Assembly: GCA_937901285.1 (NCBI GenBank)
Contig: CALCHI010000227.1
Coordinates: forward strand, 1-22,610
DNA: 22,610 nt
Direction: 5' to 3'
Source of the DNA: UBA8437 sp003445035
Lineage (GTDB): Bacteria > Planctomycetota > Planctomycetia > Planctomycetales > Planctomycetaceae
Shown: positions 7,609-15,561 of the stretch, in pieces
Numbering within the stretch: position 1 is the stretch's first letter
Layout: every line of letters starts with the position of its first letter
Position numbers and translations under genes: made by a program
Notes under the pieces: model-generated
The model's input: only the letters and a program-made list of their open reading frames with translations
What the model was told of the DNA's origin: nothing
The model's database searches: none

Positions 7609-8595
7609 ATGAACGCAACCGACAACAACCCCGCGGATATCCTGTCCCGGGATGTGCCCGTGGCCGTGATCGGGTTGGGCACGATGGGGCACGGGATCGC
7701 CCAGGCATTTGCGATGGGAGGCTACACCGTTCGGGCGATCGACGAAACGGAGTCCGCTGCGGACTCCGCACGGGAACGGATCACCGGCAACCTGGAGCAA
7801 CTCGCCACCGTCGGTCTCCTGGCGGCCGAGCAGATCCCCGACGTTCTCGGACGGATCACTGTCTGCGATACCCTGGAAGAAACCGTCAGCGGAACCGGCC
7901 TGGTGACCGAGGCGGCCTGGGAAAACCTCGACGTGAAAAAGGAATTGTTGCAGCTCATCGAACCGCTGGTTGACGAGCAGACCATCCTGGCGAGCAACAG
8001 TTCGAGTTTTCCGATCTCGGAATCGGCTCGTGATCTGGCGAATCCCGAACGCGCTGTCGTCACACACTGGTTCAATCCTCCCCACGTGATTCCCGTGGTC
8101 GAGGTGGTTGGAGGCGAGCGAACCAGCGACCAGACGGTCAACACGGCACTGGCAACACTCGAATCGATCGGCAAGACCGCCGTCCGTATCGACAAGGAAC
8201 TGACCGGTTTTTTGGTCAACCGGGTCCAGGTGGCGATGTTCCGCGAGGTGTTCGATCTGTTGGACCGTGGTGTCGCGACCGCTTCGGAGATCGACCGGGC
8301 GATCCGTGGCAGCATGGGCCTGCGGCTGGCCGCTCTGGGTCCGTTGGCGATCATCGACTACGCCGGCTGGGACATCTCGTCCGCAACCTTCGCCAACCTG
8401 GCCCCCGACATGAGGGGTGACACCGAGGTTCCCGAAACGATCCGGAAGATGGTCGAAGCGGGCCACCTGGGAGCCAAGTCCGGCCAGGGGGTCTATTCGT
8501 ATCCTGACGAGACAATCGATGAGAAGATCAGGCAGCGAGACGCGGACTACCTGTCGCTGGTGAAGCTGCTGCACTCCGAGGAGAAATCGGCGTGA
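7609..8595 (+). CDS. 3-hydroxyacyl-CoA dehydrogenase family protein
   Basis: This 328-residue NAD-dependent enzyme has the two-domain layout of short 3-hydroxyacyl-CoA / 3-hydroxybutyryl-CoA dehydrogenases. The N-terminal Rossmann domain starts V-A-V-I-G-L-G-T-M-G-H-G-I-A (18-31) with Asp45 after strand 2. The catalytic dyad is His153 (T-H-W-F-N-P-P-H) with Glu165 (V-V-E-V-V). The S-N-S-S-S stretch is at 129-133 and G-F-L-V-N-R at 200-205, leading into the helical C-terminal domain (A-I-R-G-S-M-G-L-R, then L-G-P-L-A-I-I-D-Y-A-G-W-D). The protein ends with S-G-Q-G-V-Y-S-Y-P as in HBD enzymes. It would oxidise a 3-hydroxyacyl-CoA or a related hydroxy acid. The ATG at 7609 has GGGAG seven bases before it; the frame is open further upstream to 7438, but the extra residues look non-coding. 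Its TGA overlaps the start of the decarboxylase gene, so the two are translationally coupled. Confidence 0.88.
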   Translation: MNATDNNPADILSRDVPVAVIGLGTMGHGIAQAFAMGGYTVRAIDETESAADSARERITGNLEQLATVGLLAAEQIPDVLGRITVCDTLEETVSGTGLVTEAAWENLDVKKELLQLIEPLVDEQTILASNSSSFPISESARDLANPERAVVTHWFNPPHVIPVVEVVGGERTSDQTVNTALATLESIGKTAVRIDKELTGFLVNRVQVAMFREVFDLLDRGVATASEIDRAIRGSMGLRLAALGPLAIIDYAGWDISSATFANLAPDMRGDTEVPETIRKMVEAGHLGAKSGQGVYSYPDETIDEKIRQRDADYLSLVKLLHSEEKSA

Positions 8596-10016
8596 TGACA
8601 CCCGAGGACTTCCGTCGACACGGCCGCGAGGTGATCGACTGGATCGCCGACTACATGGAGCAGGTTGACCAGTACCCGGTGCTCTCGCGTGTCGAGCCGG
8701 GGGACATCCGGGCGCAACTGCCCGACTCGCCACCGCTCCAGGGTGAGGCGTTTGAGCAGATCCTGGAAGACGTCAGCCGGGTGATCCTGCCCGGAATCAC
8801 CCACTGGCAGTCCCCCAACTTCTTCGGATACTTTCCGGCCAACACGTCGCCCCCCTCGATCCTCGGCGAACTGCTTGCCGCGGGGCTCGGTGTCCAGGGC
8901 ATGCTCTGGACCACCAGTCCGGCCTGCACCGAACTCGAACAGCACGTCCTCGACTGGCTGATCGAAATGCTCGACCTGCCCGCCTCATTCCATTCCAGCG
9001 GCGGAGGCGGCGGGGTTATCCAGGACACCGCGTCCAGCGCGACGTTGTGCGCGTTGCTGGCCGCCTGTTATCGCGAACATTCCGACAATCCCCGCGACAC
9101 CCGGCGGCTTGGGATCGATTCCTGGCAGGTCGCCTACACCTCCGACCAGGCCCACTCATCTGTCGAAAAGGCGATGATGATTGCCGGAATCGGGACTGAT
9201 CGTCTCCGCGTGATCGACAGCGACGAGAACTGGTCGATGCGGCCCGATCTGCTGAAACAGCAGATGGACATCGACAGTGCTCACGGTCTGAAGCCGGCCT
9301 TTGTCTGTGCCACGGTCGGCACGACCTCTTCGGGCGCCGTCGATCCACTGCCCGCGATCGGTGCGATCTGCCGTGATCACGGCGCCTGGCTGCATGTCGA
9401 CGCGGCGATGGCCGGCACGGCGGCGATTTGCCCGGAGTTCCGCGGGATGCACGACGGACTCGAACAGGCCGACAGTTACGCCTTCAATCCGCACAAGTGG
9501 ATGTTCGTCAACTTCGACTGCGACTGCTTCTATGTCGCCGATCGACGTCCGTTGCTGCGGGCACTGAGCGTGTTGCCCGACTACCTGAGGAACCGCGCGT
9601 CGCAGTCGGGCGAGGTGGTCGACTTCCGCGACTGGCACATCCCCCTGGGTCGCCGCTTCCGCGCCCTGAAACTGTGGTTCGTGATTCGCAGCTTTGGCGT
9701 CGAGGAGCTGCAGCAGAAGATCCGCTCGCACGTCGAGTGGGCCGGACGGTTCGCCGACTGGGTCTCGGCCGACGACGACTTCGAACTGGCAGCACCGAGG
9801 TCGTTGAACCTGGTCTGTTTCCGCCACGTGGGCGGTGACCAGATGAACCAGAAACTGCTCGATGACCTGAACGATTCCGGAGACCTGTTCCTGACCCACA
9901 CCCAGCTCGACGACCGGCTGACGCTGAGACTCTCGATCGGCCAGACCTCGACCACCCTGGAACACGTCGAACGGGCCTGGGCGGCGATCCGCGGGACGGC
10001 CACCGAGCTGGCCTAG
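8595..10016 (+). CDS. PLP-dependent aromatic-amino-acid-type decarboxylase
   Basis: This 473-residue group II PLP decarboxylase has the length and layout of aromatic L-amino-acid decarboxylases. It carries H-W-Q-S-P-N-F-F-G-Y-F near 70-80, the A-S-P-A-C-T-E-L-E-like segment (T-S-P-A-C-T-E-L-E) at about 107-115, His187 (D-Q-A-H-S-S) that stacks on PLP, Asp269 (H-V-D-A-A) that contacts the pyridine nitrogen, and the PLP lysine Lys301 in N-P-H-K-W-M. Tyr330 in P-D-Y-L-R-N matches the loop tyrosine that favours decarboxylation over aldehyde synthesis in animal and plant homologues. The C-terminus keeps D-F-R-D-W-H-I-P-L-G-R-R-F. Products would be aromatic amines such as tyramine, tryptamine or phenethylamine; the specificity is not resolved. 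Two starts are possible: ATG 8595 (used here, TGATG with the previous stop) or GTG 8592 (GGAG eight bases upstream). Its TAG sits in a CTAG shared with the convergent gene. Confidence 0.9.
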   Translation: MTPEDFRRHGREVIDWIADYMEQVDQYPVLSRVEPGDIRAQLPDSPPLQGEAFEQILEDVSRVILPGITHWQSPNFFGYFPANTSPPSILGELLAAGLGVQGMLWTTSPACTELEQHVLDWLIEMLDLPASFHSSGGGGGVIQDTASSATLCALLAACYREHSDNPRDTRRLGIDSWQVAYTSDQAHSSVEKAMMIAGIGTDRLRVIDSDENWSMRPDLLKQQMDIDSAHGLKPAFVCATVGTTSSGAVDPLPAIGAICRDHGAWLHVDAAMAGTAAICPEFRGMHDGLEQADSYAFNPHKWMFVNFDCDCFYVADRRPLLRALSVLPDYLRNRASQSGEVVDFRDWHIPLGRRFRALKLWFVIRSFGVEELQQKIRSHVEWAGRFADWVSADDDFELAAPRSLNLVCFRHVGGDQMNQKLLDDLNDSGDLFLTHTQLDDRLTLRLSIGQTSTTLEHVERAWAAIRGTATELA

Positions 10017-11185
10017 GCCACCCCGCAGAAATTCATCGCCGCCAGTGCGTAGATGCGTGCCGAGTCCACGACGCGGGTCATCGACACGTTTTCGATGTCG
10101 GCGTGAGCCGTTTCGTTGCTGGGACCGTAGTAGATCGTTGGTACACCACAGCCGTGGACGTAGAGATTGGCGTCACCGACAATTCGTCGCCCGATGACCC
10201 GAGGGTCCTCGTCAAAAAGATCACGATGCGCGGCACTGACGGCCTGCACCAGCGGATCGTCCACCGGTGTCTCGAACGGTTCACGTTCGTGCTCCATCGT
10301 CACCTCTGCCGTCAATCCCCCCGCTTCGGCGATCGGCGCCACCAGTTGCCGGAGTTCCTCGAGCACCTCGCCGGCGTCCTTGCCCGGCGACCACCGGCGT
10401 GTGCCGGTGAAGCGACACGACACGGGCGTGCGGTTGAAGTAATCGCCGGCGTGCAGGATGCCCAGGTCGATCCGTTCGGCACCGGCCAGGGGATGGACAT
10501 CGCCGTTGTCGAGTTCGTCCTGCCGGGCAGCGACCGCGGCAACCAGGTCACCGGCAAACCGGATCGGGTTGTCCTTGAAGTCGACGTACTGGGTGTGGCG
10601 ACCGCCGTTGGAGGGGGTCAACATGATCGTGAAGACCATCGACCCCATGCTCATCACCCACAGCTCGTCGTCGCCTTCGACAATGATGATTCGCTCGGCG
10701 GCGATGCGGCCATCGTTGATGTCGTCGATCAACGCCTTGGGCCCGTCCTTCTCGGCCTCGGGTTCCTCGTGTCCGACCACGGCGGTCAGCCAGAGATCAC
10801 CGGCCAGCGTGGTTCCCGATTCGAGCAGGGCCCGCGTGGCTCCCAGCACCGCGGCCATGCCACCCTTCATGTCGGTGGTGCCGCGGCCGTAAAGCAGATC
10901 CCCATCACGGTAACACCGCTGATCGGTCTGGTTGGGGATGGTGTCAAGATGCCCGTTGAGCATCAGCGTGGGTCCGGTCCCCTGGCCACGAAGACACGCG
11001 TAGAGATTGGGGCGACCCGGAGTGACCTCGCGGACATCCACTTCCAGGCCCAGCTCCCCCAGCTGGCGTTCGTAGTACCCGCAGACCTCGGTCTCGTTCA
11101 TGGTCACGCTGGGGATCTTCACCATCTCCTCGGTCAGATCCACAATCCAGCCGCCGTCAATCTTTTCCAGAACCGCGTCAGTCAT
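10013..11185 (-). CDS. M20-family deacylase (ArgE/DapE-like)
   Basis: This 390-residue cytoplasmic metallohydrolase of the M20 family is like acetylornithine deacetylase and succinyl-diaminopimelate desuccinylase. The visible metal and catalytic motifs are L-N-G-H-L-D at 76-81 (His79 ligand, Asp81), G-R-G-T-T-D-M-K-G-G at 100-109 (bridging Asp105), G-H-E-E-P at 138-142 (Glu140 general base, Glu141 ligand), I-V-E-G-D at 168-172, and Y-G-P-S-N-E-T-A-H-A at 353-362 (His361 ligand). The dimerisation-lid segment reads G-G-R-H-T at 194-198. It would cleave an N-acyl amino acid or a similar amide; I cannot choose between ArgE, DapE and catabolic relatives. The ATG at 11185 lies inside the end of the cupin gene (8-nt overlap), which implies translational coupling; an upstream in-frame start would run through the cupin gene and is rejected. 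The gene's stop forms a CTAG with that of the decarboxylase. Confidence 0.87.
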   Translation of the reverse strand: MTDAVLEKIDGGWIVDLTEEMVKIPSVTMNETEVCGYYERQLGELGLEVDVREVTPGRPNLYACLRGQGTGPTLMLNGHLDTIPNQTDQRCYRDGDLLYGRGTTDMKGGMAAVLGATRALLESGTTLAGDLWLTAVVGHEEPEAEKDGPKALIDDINDGRIAAERIIIVEGDDELWVMSMGSMVFTIMLTPSNGGRHTQYVDFKDNPIRFAGDLVAAVAARQDELDNGDVHPLAGAERIDLGILHAGDYFNRTPVSCRFTGTRRWSPGKDAGEVLEELRQLVAPIAEAGGLTAEVTMEHEREPFETPVDDPLVQAVSAAHRDLFDEDPRVIGRRIVGDANLYVHGCGVPTIYYGPSNETAHADIENVSMTRVVDSARIYALAAMNFCGVA

Positions 11186-11540
11186 CGTCGTTGTCCGTCT
11201 GGAGGAATTCGTTGGGCCGCTGGAAAATTCCGATACCCAGGAGTCCATCCGGAGAATGTGCCTCGTGCACGCTTCCGGGATGTCGCCACACGAAATTGCC
11301 GGCCGTGCAGACGCCCTCGTCATCAACCAGGCTGCCCTCGATGATGTAGGTCTGCTCGACACCCAGGTGCCGGTGAAGCGGAAGTTTCGCACCCGGCTCG
11401 GCCTGGAACAGCGCCGTGAAACCCTCGCCATCGGGTTCCTGGAACAGGATCTTGATTTTGATTCCGGGAAACGGCGTCGACTGCCACTCCATCGCATCCA
11501 CGTCGACGTAGATGGATCCGGCTGGTGGGTTTGTGCTCAT
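11178..11540 (-). CDS. ChrR-like cupin protein
   Basis: This is a 120-residue single-domain cupin. The sequence T-A-L-F-Q-A-E-P-G-A-K-L-P-L-H-R-H at 42-58 gives the first cupin motif with His56 and His58. Glu62 and the Y-I-I-E-G-S-L strand follow, and W-R-H-P-G-S-V-H-E-A-H at 85-95 supplies the second-motif histidine. This arrangement resembles the ChrR C-terminal cupin and small dioxygenase-like cupins, so it probably binds a divalent metal. The function could be sensing or a small oxygenase or isomerase step; no anti-sigma domain is attached. ATG 11540 is used. A GTG at 11555 would overlap the upstream stop as GTGA and add M-T-Q-N-K. Neither has a strong ribosome binding site, so translation may depend on coupling. 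It sits between the giant propeller gene and the deacylase gene. Confidence 0.78.
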   Translation of the reverse strand: MSTNPPAGSIYVDVDAMEWQSTPFPGIKIKILFQEPDGEGFTALFQAEPGAKLPLHRHLGVEQTYIIEGSLVDDEGVCTAGNFVWRHPGSVHEAHSPDGLLGIGIFQRPNEFLQTDNDDD

Positions 11541-11551
11541 CTTGTTTTGTG

Positions 11552-14500
11552 TCACCGCCCGGCGGAAATCTCCGAGACCTCAATCCCGGAAAGCATGGGC
11601 TGCTGGCCGGTCTTGGGCACCAGCTCGATCATCAACCGATCCTTGACCGAAACATTGGAGATCTCGTGCACAACCGTTCCGTCCTTGCCGGCCTTGGCCG
11701 CATCGACGTCCTTGAGCACGACCTGTCCCTGGACACGGACGTCGAAGACCCGCTGTCCGACCAGGGGCTTCTTGGTCGATCCCGACGAGAAATACAGCCG
11801 CACGGCATAGCGGGCCGGCTGATCCCCCACTCCCCGCAACGGCACCGCGCAACGCATGATCCCGTGGGCTGATGACGAAAAGACCCACGACGCCGGACGC
11901 GAACTGATCTCGCTGGTGTCTCCGTCGACACTCACGAATTCGCCTCCCTTGACGAAGGCCTCGCCCAGGTCGAGATTCAGTTCCAGGCCGGTCGTCTTCC
12001 GCGACTTGGGCCGCGGGTAACTGAGCCAGAGCCTCCCGGTGGCGTCGCGGCGATCGCCGGGAGCTCCGAGGTTCAGTGCCAACTTCTTGACGGGCGTCGC
12101 CGTGCCCACACCGCTGTAGATCCCCCACGGACGCCTGGGAGTACGCGGCTCCATGACAATCGTCGAGGCAATCGAGAACAGGCACACACATCCGGCACTG
12201 GCCTCGGGGATCATCACCAGCCCGTTGGCAGGGATCGCGTTGATCCAGCAACCCAGGCGATGGCCGGCAAAGTGCCGCGTGCCACTGTCGGACTGCAGGT
12301 CGTAGAAAGCCGTGAATCCCGAACGGAAAAAGAGCATGTTCGGAGTGGCGGTGTTCATGCCGCAGTGGTGCCCGGGCCTCATGAAGCTCCACGGCACTTC
12401 CTTGCCGGTCAGCGGATGGATCCGGGTGATCTGCTTGCCGGTCTTCAGCTCGTAGGACCACGGTTCGGCGATGATCCGGTTCCCAACGATGATCGGCCGG
12501 TGACGGTAGTTGGCGTCCTTGGACCACAGCTTGTAGCCATTGACCGACGAGAGCGCCACCAGACGCCGTTTCTCGAATTCGCCGGCGATGAACTGCTTCC
12601 AGTAGTGGCCATTGGCGTTGGCACCACCCAGCAGCAGCACCCCGTCCTTGTAGACCATCGTCAACCGGCCGCCGCCGATTCCGATGTCGCTGGTGTCGGT
12701 GACATCGACGGGCTGTTTCCAGAGCTCCTTACCGGTCTTCGAATCGAGTGCCATCGCGGTACGGGCATCGATCCGCTTCTGACGGTCCTCGGCCCGCTTC
12801 CGTTCGGCACCCTTGAGCTTCTGCAGTTCGGTCTTGTCCTGCTTCAGCAGTGCCTGCCGCTGCTCGCCGCTGATCGTGCTGTCGATGAAATGGACCCGGC
12901 CCGGCCCGAGAGCGATCGTGCGAAAATCGATGCTCTTGCCCTGGTAGCTCCACAGGTGCTTGCCGGTCTTCAGGTTGATGGCGAAGATCGCGTCGGTGGC
13001 GTCGGTGGTCTGTTGGCCACGGCGAGCACGAGCGGCGTCCAGCCGCTTGCGGCGGGTGGCGGTGCCGATCAACATCCCGTCCGAGAGTGCCACGTAACCC
13101 CACTCGTGTTCCTTCACGTCCTTGCCGGACGGCAACAGGTGCGTCGCCTGCAGCTTGCCGGTGGCAGCATCGAGCTGCAGGCAACGGGAATCGAGCATCA
13201 TGAACACGCTGTCATCACTGGCAACGAGGTTGCCCGGAGCATGATTCTGGAAGACCCCGGTGCGGATCGACTTGCTGTTCTTGAAATCCCAAAGGAACTG
13301 TCCGTTGTAGGCGTCGTAGGCCATCAGGCTGTCGGTGCCCTGGATGAACATCCGGCCGTTGGTCGAAACCGGGCCCACGGCGCCATCGTGACGGTTCACC
13401 ATCTTGCCGGGACCGGGATCACCGAACCACAACACGCCGAGCCCGCCCCGGATCAACTGGTCGTCCGAGCAGGCCGTGTTGCCGGCATCTCCGTACTGGT
13501 GTGACCAGCTGCCCGCGCCGGGCAGCTTGCCCCGGACCAGCGACGTGAAGCTCTTGCCCGTCGCGGTCACCGACTGCTTGGCCAGTCCAAGACTGTTCCG
13601 CCAGGATTCACCGAACGGGTGAGTGCCTCCAAGGCACACGGCGCCACCGCACGGCTTGACGTGCCGGGCCACCACGTCACCGGCAACCGGCACGCGGCCG
13701 GTCAACAGGTGCGTATCGCTGACAACCAGGTTGGCGAAGTAGCTCGAGTAGGGGATCTCACCGGCTGCCGCCTCGTGGATCGTGATCCGGTGACCATAGA
13801 GCCCGGTTCGCACCAGTGCGCTGCGGGCTGCGGCCACCTTGGCCGGGTCGGACTCCACGCCGTAGATCTTCAGCCCGCTGTGGCGAGCCAGGGCCAGGGC
13901 CAACCGGCCCTGTTCGGCACCGACCACCAGGCAGAACCCGGTGCGGATGCCCGTCTGATCGAGAATCGATTTCGCCGACGCCTCGTAGACGTCGGTCCAC
14001 TTGTCCCGTGGGTAGGGATCGGCCACGGGCTTGGTCGTGGCAACCTGCTCGCTCGCCTCGCCCGCCTCAAAACAGTAGATTCGCCCGGTATCGGTGCTGA
14101 CCACCAACCGGCCATCGGACACCGCCAGGCCGCGAGCGTTTCCACTGACCTTGAGCCGCCCGGTGGGCTTGCCGGTCTTCGCATCGAAGATCTCGACCAG
14201 GTCCTTGCCGCCAACCACCACGTGGGCGGCGGTGACGATCACCGCGGCGTTGGAGGCACATTTCACCTTCCATTCCACTCCCGCCTCGTCCTGGGAATTG
14301 AGCTGCTTCCGCAGCGCGTTAGCCTGGGCCAGGTATTCGGGCTTCTCGATCTTCCCCGACCGGTAGTTGCTGTAGATGGTCCGGAGCTCGTTGCGAAGCT
14401 TCGTACGATTTCCGTTGACGGCCGAATAGACCTTCTGGTTGAGCCGTGCCAGCGTCTCGCCGGTGGTGACATAGGTCGAACCGGCCGAGCCGGTGACCTG

Positions 14501-15421
14501 GCTGCCAAGCGTGAATGTGCGAAGCGATCCGCCGAGTATCACGGCGTTGGCACCGGCAACCTGCCCGGAGGAGAGATTGAGCGTTTCGCCAGCCACCCCA
14601 CCCCGCCAGCCGGCGATGACCTGGATCTTGCCGGTCTTGCGATCAACGGCCGAAGGACGTGAACGGCCGGAGGGGAAATAGAGTGCTGACTTGGTGGCCA
14701 GCAGGTAACCCTGTGGCGAGAGATCGGCCCGACCGGCATTGCCATGGCTGACCTGGTCGTTGCGCCAGATCGGCTTGCCAGTCTTCGCATCAACGGCCGC
14801 CAGGTAGACATTTTCGTGCGGAAAAATTCCGGCGCCGAAGTAAGCGACGCCGTTTTCGACCAGGATCCCGGTGCGAACCGGCCAGCGCGAGATCATCTCG
14901 CCCCGGGCCACGATCCGTTCATCGGCCGGACCCAGCCTCAGCCGCCATTGCACCCGACCGGTCGCGGCGTCCAGGCACCAAGCGTACCCGTCCTCGCTGC
15001 CGATATAGACCCGGCCGTCAGCAACGGTTGGAGCCAGGCGGATCGGAGCATCGGTGAATGTCGACCAGGCGGATCGGCCCGTCTTGGCATCGATACAGTG
15101 GATGCGGTGATCGACCGACGACCCGAAATAGACCCGGCCCGCCGCAACGGCCACGTGCAGGGCGTCGTCGAATCGCACCCGGTCGTACAGGTCCTTGCCC
15201 TCGACCGATCGCCCGCCACTTCCCGACCAGGCGGTCCTCAGCGGCGCTGGAGTGCTGTAGGTCCACCGGTTGGCCAACGGCCAGGCCAGCGTCTCGCCCG
15301 ATGCCCCAGCGCGGCTGGCGTCGTGGCGATAGGTTGGCCAGTCCTCAGCCGAAGCGACCAGGGACAGGGTGACCAGGACCAACCACATGATCGAGCGAGG
15401 CTGCATCGCGAGATGTCTCAT
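11552..15421 (-). CDS. Secreted multidomain PQQ-like propeller with internal methyltransferase-like domain
   Basis: This 1289-residue protein has an N-terminal signal peptide (I-M-W-L-V-L-V-T-L-S-L-V-A-S-A-E, cut near 25). Residues about 27-465 form a first PQQ-like propeller (W-P-T-Y-R-H-D-A-S-R-A-G; blades such as I-D-A-K-T-G-R-S-A-W at 110-119 and L-D-A-A-T-G-R-V-Q-W at 150-159). A helical insertion lies at about 325-378. Residues about 474-602 resemble a class I SAM methyltransferase: V-V-G-A-E-Q-G-R at 499-506 as a degenerate motif I, I-Y-G-V-E-S-D-P at 519-526 as the acidic strand, and Y-F-A-N-L-V-V-S-D at 561-569. A second propeller spans about 636-1095, with a charged helical segment at 852-886 and a cysteine set (1020, 1058, 1078, 1080). 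Residues about 1112-1286 look malectin/CBM-like. The role is unknown. ATG 15421 is used; ATG 15406 is also possible. It is the first gene of an apparent operon with the cupin and the deacylase. Confidence 0.85.
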   Translation of the reverse strand: MRHLAMQPRSIMWLVLVTLSLVASAEDWPTYRHDASRAGASGETLAWPLANRWTYSTPAPLRTAWSGSGGRSVEGKDLYDRVRFDDALHVAVAAGRVYFGSSVDHRIHCIDAKTGRSAWSTFTDAPIRLAPTVADGRVYIGSEDGYAWCLDAATGRVQWRLRLGPADERIVARGEMISRWPVRTGILVENGVAYFGAGIFPHENVYLAAVDAKTGKPIWRNDQVSHGNAGRADLSPQGYLLATKSALYFPSGRSRPSAVDRKTGKIQVIAGWRGGVAGETLNLSSGQVAGANAVILGGSLRTFTLGSQVTGSAGSTYVTTGETLARLNQKVYSAVNGNRTKLRNELRTIYSNYRSGKIEKPEYLAQANALRKQLNSQDEAGVEWKVKCASNAAVIVTAAHVVVGGKDLVEIFDAKTGKPTGRLKVSGNARGLAVSDGRLVVSTDTGRIYCFEAGEASEQVATTKPVADPYPRDKWTDVYEASAKSILDQTGIRTGFCLVVGAEQGRLALALARHSGLKIYGVESDPAKVAAARSALVRTGLYGHRITIHEAAAGEIPYSSYFANLVVSDTHLLTGRVPVAGDVVARHVKPCGGAVCLGGTHPFGESWRNSLGLAKQSVTATGKSFTSLVRGKLPGAGSWSHQYGDAGNTACSDDQLIRGGLGVLWFGDPGPGKMVNRHDGAVGPVSTNGRMFIQGTDSLMAYDAYNGQFLWDFKNSKSIRTGVFQNHAPGNLVASDDSVFMMLDSRCLQLDAATGKLQATHLLPSGKDVKEHEWGYVALSDGMLIGTATRRKRLDAARARRGQQTTDATDAIFAINLKTGKHLWSYQGKSIDFRTIALGPGRVHFIDSTISGEQRQALLKQDKTELQKLKGAERKRAEDRQKRIDARTAMALDSKTGKELWKQPVDVTDTSDIGIGGGRLTMVYKDGVLLLGGANANGHYWKQFIAGEFEKRRLVALSSVNGYKLWSKDANYRHRPIIVGNRIIAEPWSYELKTGKQITRIHPLTGKEVPWSFMRPGHHCGMNTATPNMLFFRSGFTAFYDLQSDSGTRHFAGHRLGCWINAIPANGLVMIPEASAGCVCLFSIASTIVMEPRTPRRPWGIYSGVGTATPVKKLALNLGAPGDRRDATGRLWLSYPRPKSRKTTGLELNLDLGEAFVKGGEFVSVDGDTSEISSRPASWVFSSSAHGIMRCAVPLRGVGDQPARYAVRLYFSSGSTKKPLVGQRVFDVRVQGQVVLKDVDAAKAGKDGTVVHEISNVSVKDRLMIELVPKTGQQPMLSGIEVSEISAGR

Positions 15422-15456
15422 CAGTTTTCTCTTTGCTGAGTGAGGGAGAAGCTTCT

Positions 15457-15484
15457 ATTGTCCGCCTGTGGCCCGGGGGTGCAA
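15457..15484 (-). promoter_or_regulatory. Possible sigma-70-like promoter for the 1289-aa propeller gene
   Basis: On the minus strand TTGCAC (15484-15479) and GACAAT (15462-15457) are 16 nt apart and lie about 36 nt before the ATG at 15421. They sit between the terminator of the previous unit and the start codon, where a promoter is expected. The match to the consensus is modest. Confidence 0.3.
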
Positions 15485-15504
15485 GCACGAGGCACCGGCG
15501 CACG

Positions 15505-15541
15505 AAAAAGGGGCCGGTCTCGCCCTGGCGCGACCGGCCCC
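15505..15541 (-). terminator. Rho-independent terminator
   Basis: A perfect 10-bp stem (GGGGCCGGTC at 15541-15532 as read on the minus strand, pairing with GACCGGCCCC at 15519-15510) with a 12-nt loop is followed on the minus strand by a run of five T (15509-15505). It starts 20 nt past the TAA at 15562 and 279 nt past the UGA at 15820. It therefore fits the distal end of the interrupted frame rather than the proximal stop. Confidence 0.85.
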
Positions 15542-15561
15542 TTGCGTGTCTTCGATTCCGG

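Noticed and set aside
12260..14662. Two long plus-strand open frames (12260-13504 and 13619-14662) opposite the 1289-residue propeller gene
   Set aside because: They mirror the codon bias of the propeller gene, have no ribosome binding site or domain, and break where that gene's composition changes.
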